Shown: piece by piece, positions 1-13,186 of the stretch
Numbering within the stretch: position 1 is the stretch's first letter
Layout: each line of letters opens with the position of its first letter
Origin: Phylloscopus collybita
Lineage: Eukaryota > Chordata > Aves > Passeriformes > Phylloscopidae
NCBI GenBank assembly: GCA_027886175.1
Contig: JAJNNQ010000003.1
Location: 1,510,001-1,574,000 of the forward strand
Length of the DNA stretch: 64,000 nt
Direction of reading: 5' to 3'
Made by a program: the position numbers and the translations under genes
The notes under the pieces: model-generated
The model's input: the letters and a program-made list of their open reading frames with translations, nothing else
The model's database searches: none
What the model was told of the DNA's origin: nothing

Positions 1-3000
1 GGTTCTCAGGAGATCCTGGGTTAAATCCAGCCCTGCTCTTGGGAGGTGGCTCCTGCTAAAGTGGAGTGAAATGAGAAATCCACAGGTCAAGTGAACAAAT
101 GCAAATGTTTTAGTGGCAGTTTGTGACCTGGATGGGAGGAGGGAGAGGATTTGGGGAATTCTCAGCTCTGGGGTCAGGGTGCTGCTGATGTTTTGGGGGC
201 AGTTTAAGGTGTTCACCCTTTGATCCCAAATTTGTGTGAGAATTCCATTGGATGGAAAGCTTGGAGTCTGAATGTCCTTTGGTGCTTTAGCAGGAAATTT
301 GGACTTTCCATTTTCCATTTGGATTTTTTCATGTTTTCCAACAACTGAATTCCCATTCAGTTGTTAGAGCTGGGATTTCATAGTTCTGCCGAATTTAATT
401 CCTCAGTGGGCTCTGAATTTCAGGATTGGGCTTTCTCATTGTTGTCTCTCTCCTTCCCAGTTTTGATAAATTGGCAGTCTTGGAGGAGGAGAGCTCTGGG
501 AAAGTTTCCATCCTTTCTGTCAAGGTTCAGGTGTTTTTTCCTGGCTCTGGCTGGAGGAGCCACATTCCATAGCCAGGTTTGCCCTTCGCTGTGGTGTTGG
601 TGTTTAATTAAGCTGGATTCTTCCCTTCATCCTTGGTCATCTTTTCTGTGGCCTTTACATAAATTAAAATTTGGGGTTTTTCTGCCAATTTTTTTGGTTA
701 ATGATTTCCCTTTTCCTAATTAGTCCATCCCTGATGCTGGATTTTGTATTTCTGTGGAAGCACCAAGAGCATCTGTGCATTCCATGGACAGAAGTTGCCA
801 TTATTCCATGTTTTGCATGATTCTTCTCCACTTATAATTCACTTTGATAAACTTAAGATGATTTTTCTGGGAGCAGGTAGGTGTGGATCTGGTCAGGACA
901 TTCCTGCCATAGCCTGTTCCTGAGTGGTGTTGTTGATTAATTGTATCAGAGGAAAAACTCAGGCATAAATATAATTTTCCCATCCAATCATTTCAGCTGA
1001 TTTATGTCTGAAAATGCAGGGGTTTAATTCAAATAGTGCCAGATGTGCTTATTATATTTCTGTGCCATTAATTCAGATTAGGGATTCTTCTCTGGGATTT
1101 TATTTTTGTGTTTTTAATGTGAAAACCGTTCCTTTGTCAATCTGGAATTTGCCACCCTCAAAGACTTACAGAAGGGAAAGATGACAACTGCAAGTTCACA
1201 ATCTCCTTTGGTTTTATTTTTATTTTAGCATTTTATTCTCCTGTGAAGTGTCTTCTTATACAAATAAGTATTTTCAGTTTCTTTGGTAATTTATTTTTTT
1301 TAATCACCCGAAGAGGAGGAGTAAATGGCAGGAAAGGAATCCAGCATTCCTGTGATCAACCTGTGCCACAATCTTTTCCGTAATTTGATCAAGCTCTGTT
1401 TAAAAGCTGGCTGGGCTTAGGCTCCTTTGTTGCTCTCTCCTGTTGGGATTTGCTGGAAGTGGGATGGATAATATCCCAGGTGAAGGCAGGCCCTGATTTA
1501 TGGAATAAATTCAATTGTGATTTTAGGTGCATCCCCTCTGTTTGATTTCTTCCTTGGCTCTTCCCATCACTGACTCTTGAGCTCTCCTTTCTGCTGCCCA
1601 CATCCCCAAGCTGGGTTATTCTGAATTGGTGCTGGTTTATTTTTGGGAAATGCAGCGAGGCAGAGAAGCTCTCCCAGTGGGAATTGCATTTATCCCACTC
1701 GGGGCTGCTGTCACCACTCCAGCTGGTCAAGCCTGTCACTCTCCTGGATCCCAAAAAACTGGAGTTCTGTGCCAGTGGGATGGGATGTTGCCATTCCCAC
1801 ATCCCCACTGCAGCTGGAACACCATTCCAGTCTCACAGGAGCAGGCAGCAGTCAGGGATTCCTGGCAGAAGTGGGATTTCAGTGCCTTGGTTATTGGTTT
1901 GCTGGTCCTACACAGGACTTGGATCACAACCTTTGGCACTTCCATGGAATCACCAGCTGGTCCTTCCATGGTGTGTCCATGTGTGTGAGGGGTGATGGAG
2001 CAGGCTCATGTGCTGTGGCTGCTTCTCCACTTCCTTCCCTGAATGAGCTTTGTTTTCCTTCCACTCTCCTTCCTCCACCTGAATTCCATCCCTGTAACAG
2101 CAGAACCCCTGGATTTATCCCTGCTAAACAATTCCCTTCATCCCAAGCAACCACAACCACTCTTAGGCCTCATTCCTCTGGGGAAACCTCTCTTACACTT
2201 CCACTGGGGAATTTCTCTCAGCCTCGCATTTCATCCTCCAGGAATTCATTCCAAACATTTGCTGTGGGTTTCTGACCTGCTTTGGAAATTGTTCCCAGTA
2301 GTTTTGGGTAGCCACCTCCTCAGACAGCTGGGGAATGTGTGTTTAATTCACTCTTTTTCTTGTTCCTCTTCTCCTTAACCTTTCTTTGAGCTCATCAGGC
2401 ATTGGGAAAGGTCAGATAAATGTCCCCAGGAAAGGGATGAGAGGCTGGAGTTAAAGCAGGAGGATGGATTTGTGCTCTGATGTGGAGTTACTTAATTAGT
2501 GTTTATTTACTGGCTCCTTGGGCATTGTTGGGATTTTGCTTTTAAGCTGGGATTTTACCACCTGCACTTGCATCCAGAGGAATTTGAACCCCAGGGAAAT
2601 GACGTGAGAAGATCCACAGTGGATACAATCACAACTCGCTTTCCATTTCCAATTTTCACCTGTTTTTAAATTAGGAGTTTGTTTTGAAATTGGGAGTTTG
2701 ATTATTTTCATGAAACTGGTTTGATACCCCACATCCTCTCTGCGAGTCAAACATGGAATTGTAGTTTCAGGTAAGAGGTTTTCCTGGGAATGTTGGGAGC
2801 TGGGTTTGTCTTTATCAAAGGCAAAGAGAAAAGATTGGTGTAAAAACCCTCAAATTGATCACCAGCACCAGAAGTTTGTTGGGCTTTTCTCCAGCTGTTT
2901 GAAGACAGAAAAGTCCTGTAGGTGAGTTTTACCCCAGCAGTGTCAGGGATGAGCAGGAGCAGTGGAACCTGTCCAGGTTTAGCACCTTTTCCATATGAAA

Positions 3001-6000
3001 TTCCATAATGATAACAATTGGGGAAGGCAGCATTCCAACTCAGAGTGCTGCAGCGTCATGAACTGCTGGAATCCTGGGATAAAAGTTTCCCAGTGCTGCC
3101 AAGAGCCACATGCTCTGCTCCACAATATTCCCAGTGGCTGGCTCCAACAGAAACTTGGACTCTGTTTATAAAAACTTCATGTTTCTCAAAATTTTTTTTT
3201 CCCTCAGTGTTCTCAAGTTTTCACTTTAACATTGTTTCCTCTGTCAAGGACGTTTACCATTCATCCCAAATAGCAGGAATAATTTTAAAAATGCCTTCTA
3301 AAGCTGAATTAAAGTGTCTGTTCTAATCTGTTAATTAATTGAGAAGCTGAATCTCCCTTGAAATGGAATATTTGGAAAGCCAACCACAGCTCTCCTGGCA
3401 TTTCTGGAGCTGCCCATCACATTCAGCACTTGTTTCCTGGAGCTGGGAGTGACAAGCAACTTGTGTGGGGATTTTTACACAAAATTTAAAGTTGTGAGAC
3501 TGGTTTAGTGTACTGTTATTAAAATTACTGTTGATGAAAGGAGTAGTGATAGAATGGAGTGGATGAACTGCAAAGAAATACAAGTTAAGGATGTGCCACA
3601 TCTTCATAAATCAGCTGCCATTAACAATGGAATGATCTAATCTGATTTTTGCTTGAAATATTAAAAGCTGTTATTAATCACAGCGGCATTTCTGGTCAGT
3701 GGTGTCCTATGGAATACCATCCTGTCCTGAACTGGGATTCCAGTGTCTCAGCAGACACTTTTGGACACATGTAAAATTCATTGCTGGGGATGACCTCAGG
3801 TCATTTTTACAGTGTGCTTGTTAGGGAATTTTAGGGAACTCCTCTCCTGCTTTTACAGTCAGTGGGCTCCTTCACCAGCTGCCACTAGAGGTACTTCTGT
3901 TTTTCCTTTTACTCTCTTTGAATTCTTTCCTTTCTGTATTCTGCTTAAGACCACAAGGAAGGTACAAGGGTTTGTTTTGCTCGACATCACTCTGGTAATG
4001 TTTCCTCCACCAATCATTTCACCATTTTGAAGTTTCCTGAGGGTCTTGCTGAATTTTTTCACTTAATGGTCCCCTAAATCAATACTGACCTCGGGTAGCT
4101 GCTTGTTCTCACACATTGCTCCCGGCTTCTTCCAGGCTCTAATTGTGGTTTGCAGCTGAAACCCTCTCCGTCCTTTTTTCTCCCAGTGCTGGCCTCGTGC
4201 TCCAGTTGGAGAGATGTTTTCTGGGGCCAAGCCAGTCACCTTTATTTCAGAATCCTCCTTTCACTCCTTGGTTAGGGTATTGATTGATATAAAGGTGGCT
4301 GTGGAGTTCTCTGGCTGGTGCCCGTGGAGTAATTAACACCTGGGGCCAGGGCAAGAGGGGAAGATGCTCCAGAGCAACTGCCTGGGCTGCTCCCAGTGGG
4401 ATGTTGCTGAGTAAAAGAAGAATTTGAGTCTTCCCTCCCTTAGACTGCCAAAACACATCCACAGCTCCGTGGCAGCAGTGGGAGAAGGCGTTTGGAGCTC
4501 CTCAGGGCAGTGGGATCAGTTGTGGAACTCCGTGTTTAGTGCAGGGAGTGACATTTGTACAGCTGCTGTTGCTTCTCTTCTCCCCCTCTGGAGCATGGCT
4601 TAGCATTTGCTCTTTCATGGAATTCTTGTGGGCCTGGTGGGGCTGGACACCAACATCTGCAACTGCTGGTGGAACATCTTTCTCCAGTCAGTGGTGCCAG
4701 ACAGTGTGGTGGTGGTGGTGTGGCCAACAGGAAGGGATCCGGGGTTTTTTTTTGGTTAAATATCTGAACTGGGTAACTGCTGTAGGAATGGGAAATTGTA
4801 TTTTGGGATGCCAGAGCCCACCTGATGCATGAGGTGCACCAAGACTTGGGCTGTTCACGTGCAGATGTCAGCACAGGTGGTGTTTGACACCAAAGACTTT
4901 TCCCTTCTCTGCTTGTCCTGCAAAATTTTGCCAAACTTAACTAATCCTGGTGGGTTTTTTTAAATTTACAGTTGTCATGGAATGGAGAAACCACAAACCC
5001 AAGTAAAGCTTCTCTGAAACTGAAGCTGGGCAAGTTGGTTCTGGATAAAAAGCAGACCTTTCCCTTCTTCTCCTTTCTTTCCTCCTGTGATGTACTTAAG
5101 ATGCCAGAACAGATTGTAATGATTAGTTCATGGCAAGAAGAAGAAATGGGAAGATAATTTATGATATATTTCAAGATCTCTCTTGCTGCCACCAGGATTA
5201 GTGGTCAGGTCTGATGGTAGGATCCATATTGGAGCTATGATGATAAATCCTGTCCAGTAATTCTGGGTTTATGCAAACCCAGAATTTGCTCTTTTTTTGA
5301 GCAAAAATCTGAACTAAAAATAATAGATCTCTGTACAACCAAAATCTGGATCTTCATTTGAATTTTAAGGCAGTATCTCTCCTGTTGGAAGGAGCAGTCT
5401 GTAAGTTCTTGGAGTAGAAATGGAATTGTTCTGTCATTGCCAACCTCTCCTCATGGGTGTAGATGAGGATGATGAGGCCATGCAGAGCATCACCAGTTGG
5501 GACATTTCATGGCAAAGAGCTCTGGCTAATTAAAATCATGGAATGGTTTGGGTTGGAAGGGATCTTAAATCCCATCCCACCCCCTGCCATGGGCAGGGAC
5601 ACCTCCCACTGTCCCAGGTGCTCCAAGCCCCAATGTCCAACCTGGCCTTGGGCGCTTCCAGGGATCCAGGGGCACCCACAGCTTCTCTTGTCTTTATTTT
5701 CCTATTTAAAATTCCCCCCCTTGTGGATATTTAGGATCTTGAGAAGAGTTTCCCAAGCTGCAAAATGCCACCAAGAACTCCCGTCAGGTTTTGTTTTTAG
5801 CGCGGAGCAGAAACCTCCCAAACTTCCCCGACCCTTCCAGAAATAATCAACTCCTGAACTCCGTGACAAACAGGGTTTGTGTATCAATTTGACTGTGGCA
5901 ACGTTTGAGTGGCTTCACGTTTAGAGGGATGGCAAACACATTGGACACAGTGCAACATCACTGGGACTCATTAGCATAGCGGGGCCACAGCCAACAGCGC

Positions 6001-6400
6001 GCTCCTCGAGCCAACAGATGTGCAGCAATACCTTCAGGAGAGGGAAAAAATCACCCCAGATAAGAGAAAAGTGTGAAAAACTCACCGTGTTAATCACCTT
6101 AAAGCCAGTTTTGGGGCGTTTTGTGGAGCTTGTGTGGAATGGGGTCACCCAGGAGCTGGGTGGGATTTGGGGTTGGAGGGCTGGGAGAGGAGCTGGGCGT
6201 GGGTTGGTCACGGTGCCACATCCACCTGGTGGGGATGATGTTTTGGGTCAGTCCTGAAGGTTTTTGGAGAACTCCTCCCTCGATATGATTCCAGTCTGGA
6301 AGTCCCCCTGGCAGAGGTGGGAGCTCTCAGAGGGTGGGAATGTTGGACCTGGAGTGCCCAGTGCCCAACCAGGTGTGAGCTGATCAATCCTCTCTTGCAG
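1..6400 (+). other. RSRC1: RSRC1 intron, 3' part (upstream exon outside window)
   Basis: No RSRC1 coding exon was found here; the preceding exon must lie left of the window. The stretch is moderately AT-rich with scattered T-runs. One CR1 fragment sits at 5534-5745. The intron ends in a good acceptor at 6391-6400, with a plausible branch site CTGAT at 6380-6384 (A at 6383, 18 nt before the exon). Short open frames between 361 and 6474 have no recognisable similarity and no coding signature, so I treat them as chance. Confidence 0.8.
5534..5745 (-). mobile_element. CR1 LINE 3'-end fragment
   Basis: It begins with the reverse complement of a CR1 3' terminus (GGTTTGGGTTGGAAGG), then the conserved GGGCAGGGACACCTCCCACT block and GGGATCCAGGGGCA block. 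It fades out after 5690 in a degenerate part resembling the CR1 region rich in CTAAATTTCCC. It is 5'-truncated, as most avian CR1 copies are, and has no coding capacity. Confidence 0.88.
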
Positions 6401-6452
6401 ACTCCTGCTGAACAGGCCAAAGCCAGGCTGCAGCTGGTTCTGGAGGCAGCTG
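6401..6452 (+). CDS. RSRC1: RSRC1 internal exon (first in window)
   Basis: RSRC1 is an SR-related nuclear-speckle protein that takes part in pre-mRNA splicing. This 52-nt exon is flanked by TCTCTTGCAG and GTGAGTAA. It reads in phase 0 as TPAEQAKARLQLVLEAA and leaves one base (G) for the next exon. I recognise it as the human segment PPAEQAKARLQLVLEAA at the start of the C-terminal helical, coiled-coil part that follows the RS-rich half. The single Pro-to-Thr change is at the exon's first codon. The RS-domain exons are upstream of the window. The next exon is 24 kb away, in keeping with the very large introns of this gene. Confidence 0.95.
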
Positions 6453-7840
6453 GTGAGTAAATGACAATCTTCAAAAATTAACTTAGTTTTTGGGGTATCA
6501 GGTGGGATTTTTTTATCCCTTTGTGTTTGGCAGATGCCGTCCTCTGGAAGTCACTTAAGTTTCAGGTTAAGATTAAATTGGTTTGCATCATTGTTGGCAT
6601 TTAGCAAAGCCCTTTAAGGAAATAAAAATGAGCCATTTTTTTCACTAAAACCTCATGTTATCCTCTGGCTCCTGCTGCTGCTGAGGCTTTATTCTATGCT
6701 CTCAAAAATTTGGTTTTGTTCATTTTTTTGTGATTTTCTTTATTTTTTAACATTGTTCTAAATCAGTACAAGTATATATATTTTTCATTATTATTATTCT
6801 CCTTTTGGAAACCTTCTGTTTTGAGGAATCTCCTCACATTGCTAATGGACTTCTTTTTTTTTTTTTGTTCCAAAATCTATGCAGCCTTTTGCATTGTCTC
6901 TCTTCCAATACATTCCTTGTTCTGCAGAACTTTTAATAAATCTTTGAAGCATGTAATTATGAAATGGATGTGACAGCCCTGACCTCAAAAGCACAATTTG
7001 TGTATTCTGCTGCCATCAATCACATCTCATTTTTTAATTTCACACCTGGGAGATGTACAAAAGATAACTGGGGGTTGTATATCATCGTGACCTGGGCTCC
7101 AAAATTTTCCAAAGCTTATCAAAGGTCTGTGACATTGTTAAATTTAAATATCCACCACTGAGGGCTGGATCTCAGATTGAAGCTGCAAGTCATTCATAAG
7201 GAACAGAAGAGATTTAATCTCTTTGTGTCTCTAACAATCCAAAATACAGAATTAAGTTCCTTCCTGGCTTTATTTAAGGCTTGGTCATCCCACGGATTTA
7301 TGAGATCATCCCCCACCTTCTTCCCCAAATCCTGCATTCAGTCAATTGCATTTAATTTTTATTTAATTGCTGTGAGAAGAGGTTGGAAATGTTGAGAAAT
7401 GCTGTTTCAATATATTTTTGTGTGTTTACTCCTTGCAAAGTCAGCACCTTTTAGTCTTAAATTTACGCTGAGCAGCTTTCTGAGGAGTTGAGGATCAAGA
7501 GGTTTGTTGCTGTTGTGGTGAATGTTCTATTTGAATGTAATTGGAATTAACTCTGTGCTTCAGTAATGGGGAGTGGAGCTGTTGTGGGTGCACACAGGGC
7601 TCTGCACAGGCTCCATCCCAAACTTGGGAATGAACTCATGGAATATCTGTGCTCTTTAGAGGGATTGCCCCAATCCCACTCAGTGGGAATAGGAGGCTGT
7701 GCTGTGTTCCCAGTGGATTATCCATGGACAGGCTGCTCCTCCATGCTTTGGACAAACACACCAGGGGCTCCAAACCACCAGCTGGGGTTGGAGGGATGTT
7801 GGGGACAGTCCCTTCCTGGTTCATCCCTGCTGACATCTCA

Positions 7841-8060
7841 ATCATGGAATGGTTTGGGCTGGAAGGGACCTCAGAGCTCACCCAGTGCCACCCAAGCCAT
7901 GGGCAGGGACACCTCCCACTGTCCCAGGTGCTCCCAGCCCTGCCCAACCTGGCCTTGGGCACTGCCAGGGATCCAGGGGCAGCCACAGCTGCTCTTGAAT
8001 TCCTTGCTGTATTTTCCTATCTGAATTTCCCTTGTGGAGATACTTAGGATCTTGAGAAAA
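7841..8060 (-). mobile_element. CR1 LINE 3'-end fragment
   Basis: It has the same order of blocks as the copy at 5534: a 3'-terminal GGTTTGGGCTGGAAGG, the GGGCAGGGACACCTCCCACT block and GGGATCCAGGGGCAGCC. It keeps a similar degenerate tail after 7995 (CTTGTGGA.AT.CTTAGGATCTTGAGAA is shared with 5721-5743), so both copies extend equally far and probably belong to one subfamily. Confidence 0.88.
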
Positions 8061-8394
8061 TCTGCTTTTAGAATTTAACCCAGATATCATTTTAGGAAAG
8101 AGCAACTCCTTTCTCTGAAGGGCAGAAATCAGCAAGTAGTAAAACAGGCTCTTATTATTGAGATTTTTTTTTTCCTGGTGTATTTGGTGGTGGGATTTGT
8201 GACTCTGGTCTCTCATTACAAGAGCAGGTAAAATAAGAAACATTCACCTGTGCCTGTAGGGGAGGAGGGTAAGGTGGCCATTTTTATATTTAGGTAATAC
8301 AGTGCTGAGAAGGTTTTTCTCCAAGTCCTGCATTCATGCTGACTTTGCTAAATATTTTTTTTTCCTTTTTTAATTTTTTAGATTAATGTCAGTA

Positions 8395-9110
8395 TTTTGC
8401 TCCCATTAAGCAGGGCGCTATTGGGAGGCACTGAAACACTTCGGTTCTCGAGACAACCGAGTTCTGATCCATAAAACCCTTCATTCCTCAAAAGTTGTCG
8501 GTCCCAGCTATAAATTCATATTTCCAGCGTTTATTGAATTAGAATTTCTTAACATTGAGGTGCCAGGGAGCCTTTTCAGGCTCCTGTGACAACCTCCCCC
8601 AAGTCGCCGTGGCCGAGCAGATGTTAAGCAGTCAGTAGTTGAATGTTAATTTGGAGAGGGTGGGATGTTTAAGCCCATCAGAAGTATGTTCCATGTGGGC
8701 CTTCCAGACTGAGCGACAATGCTTTGTCCCTTGGGAGAGTTTCCAAGCTAAACCTCTTTCTTTTCGTGGCTCTATATGGACTCTCTCAAGTCAGTATAAA
8801 GCAGATCATCCCTGAGCTAAAGCTCTCCAAGCTTTTGTTTAGCGGGCTCTGTAGGGCTGTAATTAGGCCTCCTGGCAGGCCCTGCCGGCCAGTTAATGGT
8901 CATATGGAGTTTTTCTGAGGCAGACTGGCTTTGTGTAAATCCTTGCTCGCCAGCTCCTTCTGGGTCACTTCCTACCAGGCCGGGGGCTTTGTGCCGCTGC
9001 CCCACGGGCGGACGGGGAGCAGCGTCCCCTGACCAGCGCCGGCTCCGGGAGCGCCGCACAATCCACCCGGATAATCCCCAGTGTAAACAGAGGATTTAGC
9101 TCAGCTTCTG
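8395..9110. promoter_or_regulatory. Candidate conserved noncoding block (enhancer-like)
   Basis: About 700 bp with no interspersed or tandem repeat. It retains scattered CpGs in an AT-rich intron and contains many TAAT/ATTA cores (for example around 8540, 8650 and 8895). These properties resemble deeply conserved vertebrate enhancers, but no alignment was made. The 3' end (8975-9075) is GC- and CpG-rich. Confidence 0.35.
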
Positions 9111-9339
9111 TCACTTACAGTTGCCAAACCACTTGGGTGTCTGTGGTTTCTTTCCCAGACTTCATTACCGAGGGGTTTGCGCTGAACGTGGCTCCCGGCG
9201 CCGATTTGAGGGAGAAGTTTTTTTTGGTTTTTTTTTTTTTTTTGCGCCGTTTCAAATCTTAAATCCCGAGCTTGGGGCGAAACCTCGGGACCTGAAAGCT
9301 GCTTATTAAGGCCTGCTGTAAATGATACGGCACCTGTGC

Positions 9340-10180
9340 TTTCTCCTAAAGGTTGAAATGGGGATGAATGTTCCCCAAATGTCGATAGATTCCTGTGAAA
9401 CAGCACGGGGACGTTTCGGCTTATCGATAGCGCTGCCTCTTCCAAAGGGCTCCGGGAGCTTTTCCATGGTGCTAAGCAGAAATTTCTTGCTCTCCGTATA
9501 AAGACGATGACAAAAGGCAATTGATCTGGATTTTCAAAGGTCTAGAGTTGAAATAAGTGACTGATCTATTTTTGGGATCTGCATTTCAATCTCTGGCTGA
9601 AAGAGCGGTCAAGAATGGGGCGTTTCGTGCAAAGAATTCGCCGGAGTTGATTTAAAGGAAACTTCGGGACCGAGGCACTAAATGTTGAGGTGATGAAAAT
9701 GGGGGAATACAAATCCCAAATATTTCCCATTTATCAGATCCAATTCTGGATATTGGATATTGAACTCATTATCTTATGTTATCAGATTGCTGCCTTTAAT
9801 TTTGTCCCCTGCCTCTTGATTGCATTTTACGTATTCCTCAAAGAGAAAATCGTGGAATACAACGAGTGCTTCGGCCTTAAATGTGAGAAATACAAATGTT
9901 CTATAATTCTGACTGCTTTTTTTTTGTATTAAATCTACCCATTCCACCAGGAATTATTGAGGAGAAAAAGCCTGATTTGCACTCAGTGCCTGATAAATAT
10001 AGGCAAATATCCTCTGCTCTTGGGTATCAAAATGGCTCATAACAGATGTGGCTGAAAGGACCACATACGTAGACTGTATGATTTTAGTCTGGTGGAACTA
10101 ATAGGATCACTTGCTACTTTATAGATTCTTGCTTTTCTTTTACTTTAATAAAAACTGTTTAGTTAAATAGGTTGCCCTCT
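9340..10180. promoter_or_regulatory. Candidate conserved noncoding block
   Basis: Repeat-free sequence with retained CpGs and two ATCGAT-type cores close together (TCGATAGATT near 9381 and TTATCGATAGCG near 9421), followed by AT-rich stretches with TAAT cores. No coding exon is recognised. A regulatory role is inferred from composition only. Confidence 0.28.
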
Positions 10181-10944
10181 GTTTTGCTCTTTTCTAGCTA
10201 TGCAAAGCAGTCGGGCGGGCAGGTGGCAACAAGTATGAAAAATTTCCTTTTATTGGGGCTTCTTTTCAACTGCCAAATTTATCAAATGTTTATGGATTTC
10301 TCGTTTTGATGATGGTTTTTTCTTTCAGTTTTCTTATTTGTGTTCTTTCCACCGAGAACTCGCTGGGTTTAATTTGAATTTCTAATTATGCAGTGAATTT
10401 TGGAAGGGTGGATAATGTGCTGTTATAATACTTAAAATGTTTTACTTGTTCTGTGGAAATTTAAAGCAGGCTTTAGGAATAATTCTTGCCCCAGAACTTT
10501 GAAGAATTTGAACTTGTAACAAGCTTTAAATATTGAAAAAAAAAAAGGTATATTTAGTTGTTATGTAGGTTTCATTTAGTATAAAATTCTAATTTTTATC
10601 AATTTCAAATATTTGAATAGTGGCAGTTGACGCTTTAGATAATGAATTTTACTCCTGTTTATATAAAAATCTCTAATTGGAGAGCTAAGGTGTCTTCCTT
10701 GAATCATGTTGTTTTCTCTTCCTGACAAATGTGGATGGAGGAGCTACAGAGAGTTTTGAGGGTGTTTTGTGGAGCATTTCCTGAACCCCCAGCAAGGAGA
10801 GGAATTTTCATCCCCAGTGAGTCTTCAGCAGTCTGGGAAGTTTGTTCTCTTGCCTGTGTCAAAGGAAAATAAACTGGAATTAGACTTGGGAAGAACCTCA
10901 ACTGTGATTGCTCAAACACCTTCTCTTCACGCCCTGCTCTGAGA

Positions 10945-11300
10945 TTCCAGAATCCCAGACTGGTTTGGGTTGGAAGGGACCTTAAATCCCACCCAGTGCC
11001 ACCCCTGCCATGGCAGGGACACCTCCCACTGTCCCAGGTGGATCCAAACCCCATCCAGCCTGGCCTTGGGCACTGCCAGGGATCCAGGGGCAGCCACAGC
11101 TGCTCTGGGAATTCCAGCCCAGGAATTCCTGCCCAAAATCCCAGCCAGCCCTGCCCTCTGGCACTGGGAGCCATTCCCTGTGCCCTGTCCCTCCATCCCT
11201 TGTCCCCAGTCCCTCCCCAGCTCTCCTGCAGCCCCTTCAGGCCCTGGAGGGGCTCTGAGCCCTCCCTGGAGCCTTCTCCTCTCCTGGCTCCATAGGAGAA
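10945..11300 (-). mobile_element. CR1 LINE 3'-end copy, long form
   Basis: This is one of the longer CR1 tails in the window. From left to right it has the reversed 3' terminus, the GGGACACCTCCCACT block, GGGATCCAGGGGCAGCC, an extended segment with CCCAGCCAGCCCTGCCCTCT, CCTTGTCCCCAGTCCCT, and the reversed GGAGAAGGCTCCAGGGAGGG region. The same extended form recurs at 36135, 44497 and 50835, which marks them as one subfamily. Confidence 0.92.
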
Positions 11301-12299
11301 GGTTTATCCTGTTCTTGAGCACCAGCTAATTTAGGAAATCCATCTAATTATGGAGTTAATGAACCCAGTTTTTAGGTCAATTGCTGATTCCTACTCAGCA
11401 GGTTTCGGTGTCAAAACCCATTTCAGTGACAGCATCAGGAGAAAGGAGACTTGGAAAAGCTCTGAGCAGTAGAAGAATTAAACAATTTGTTTCAAAATCA
11501 AGAAGGTGTACATTAAAAGAAGTAGCTACTTTTTGTATTATGGATTTGATGGGAATTTCAGGTGTTTTAAGACTGAATTTCAGAAAATTCAAGGAGTATT
11601 TGAGCTCACCTGGGTGCTTCACACCAATGAGCTTCATAGCCAGGCTGGACAGACACACATTTCTTCAGCCATTCCTTGGCCCTGAGCTCTTGGCAAAGCT
11701 TCATAATCTCATTAGAGTTCTAAAAAAATAAGAATTTCTGCCCACCAAGTGACGACTGTAGAAAAAAAGAGTCATTACTCCAATTAATTGCTTTTTTAAC
11801 ATATTAACGGTGTTGTCTTTACATGATTTCAGAAGTGCAGCTGGTTTGTGGCCTTGGGGAGCAAAGTAAACACTTGGATAAGAGTAATTAATTAAATCAT
11901 TAATTGAAATTAATTTCCAGAAATTTCTGGAAAATACAGGATTTTAATTGAATGGAGGTAGAGAATAAATGTGTTTGAAATGAAATAATTCACTTTTGCA
12001 ATGTATAATATCATTCTGTTGGCATCTAAAAGCTGTTCGCTTCAGGGACCTCTTTTAGGTTCTTACAAGAGACTAAAAAAAAATTGCTTTGAGCCATTTT
12101 TGTAGAATATCAATTTATTTTTAGAGTAAGAAGCCAATGAAGAGATGTAGGGATGCCATGATATAAACCAGAGCTTGTAAGTAGAATTTAGAGGAACTTT
12201 ATTAGTTAATGAACATTTATTGCCTTCAGAAATCATTCTAAAGCTTTTAAAATTTCTGATTTTTTGTTAGATTTTTATCCAAGGTCTTTTTTTGTTTTT

Positions 12300-12530
12300 G
12301 TTTTTGTGGCACCAAAAGTATCTCAGGCTTACATGGTGCCTAATGGGTTTCAGTAATATTGCAGCATATGGGATCCAGGATTTTGATGCAAATCTCTCTG
12401 CTAATTATGTGCAGATGAATCTTTCAGGCCTGCTATTGATCTGCAGTCAAAGACAATTTTTCAGTTAGCTGAAGTTTTATATCAATTCATATTTAGCAAC
12501 TTTGCTGTAATTTAATTAGCCACTGGTTTG
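12300..12530. promoter_or_regulatory. Candidate enhancer: POU octamer next to TAATTA
   Basis: A repeat-free AT-rich block with a perfect octamer ATGCAAAT at 12386-12393 and a homeodomain core TAATTA at 12402-12407, nine bases apart. Further TAAT cores occur near 12335 and 12510. The motif pair is seen directly; function is inferred. Confidence 0.33.
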
Positions 12531-13017
12531 GCTGTGCAAACCATATGTGGTCTTGGGGCTCGTTTGTTTTTAGCAAGTCTTTGGGGAAATGTTGTTTTCT
12601 TAATATTGACGGGGAAATATTTAGTTCTGGTGTTTTACATGATCTGTCCTCATGCCTCCTCTGTGTCCAGCTGCCCTCTGTGGGCTCTGGTCATCCAAGC
12701 ATTCCCAGGGACTGAGTGTCCAGGGGCTTTGTTCTGACAGTTTCCCTCGTACATCTTTGGATTGTTTGGATTTTCCACAAGTGAAAGTGGAGAGGGTTTT
12801 TATCCACTGGATATAAATTCCAGTGGTGGATTTTTATAGCCTGAATGCCCAGAAAAAGTTTTTAAATTGCCCCATCTGCTCTGGCTGGTGGGCTCATGTT
12901 GGTGCTCTGGTGTTTGGGGCTTCTCTAATTTCCACATGGGAAGTGTGCTGGAATCACCTTGCTGAAAGGAACCTATGATTAGATGAGATGAAATTAATTA
13001 CAATTCCCAGTGAGGGT

Positions 13018-13186
13018 GGGGCTGCCCAGAGCAGCTGTGGCTGCCCCTGGATCCCTGGTAGTGCCCAGGGCCAGGTTGGGCAGTGGGGCTGGGAGCAGCC
13101 TGGGACAGTGGGAGGTGTCCCTGCCAGGGCAGGGGGTGTCCCTGGCTGAGTTTTAGACACCCTTCCAACCCCAATAATTTCATCAT
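13018..13186 (+). mobile_element. CR1 LINE 3'-end fragment
   Basis: Forward-oriented CR1 tail: CAGCTGTGGCTGCCCCTGG, GTGCCCAGGGCCAGGTTGG, GCCTGGGACAGTGGGAGGTG, then a degenerate 3' terminus ending at CCTTCCAACCCCAATAATTT. Confidence 0.88.

Noticed and set aside
1..6400. Search for the preceding RSRC1 exon (segment before PAEQAKARLQ)
   Set aside because: No sequence encoding the expected IKAGLEHLP-type peptide next to a donor was found, so that exon must lie outside the window.
11381..11731. A 116-codon plus-strand frame with varied composition
   Set aside because: No recognisable domain, no splice or promoter context, and an opposite-strand frame is open too; kept as chance inside the intron.
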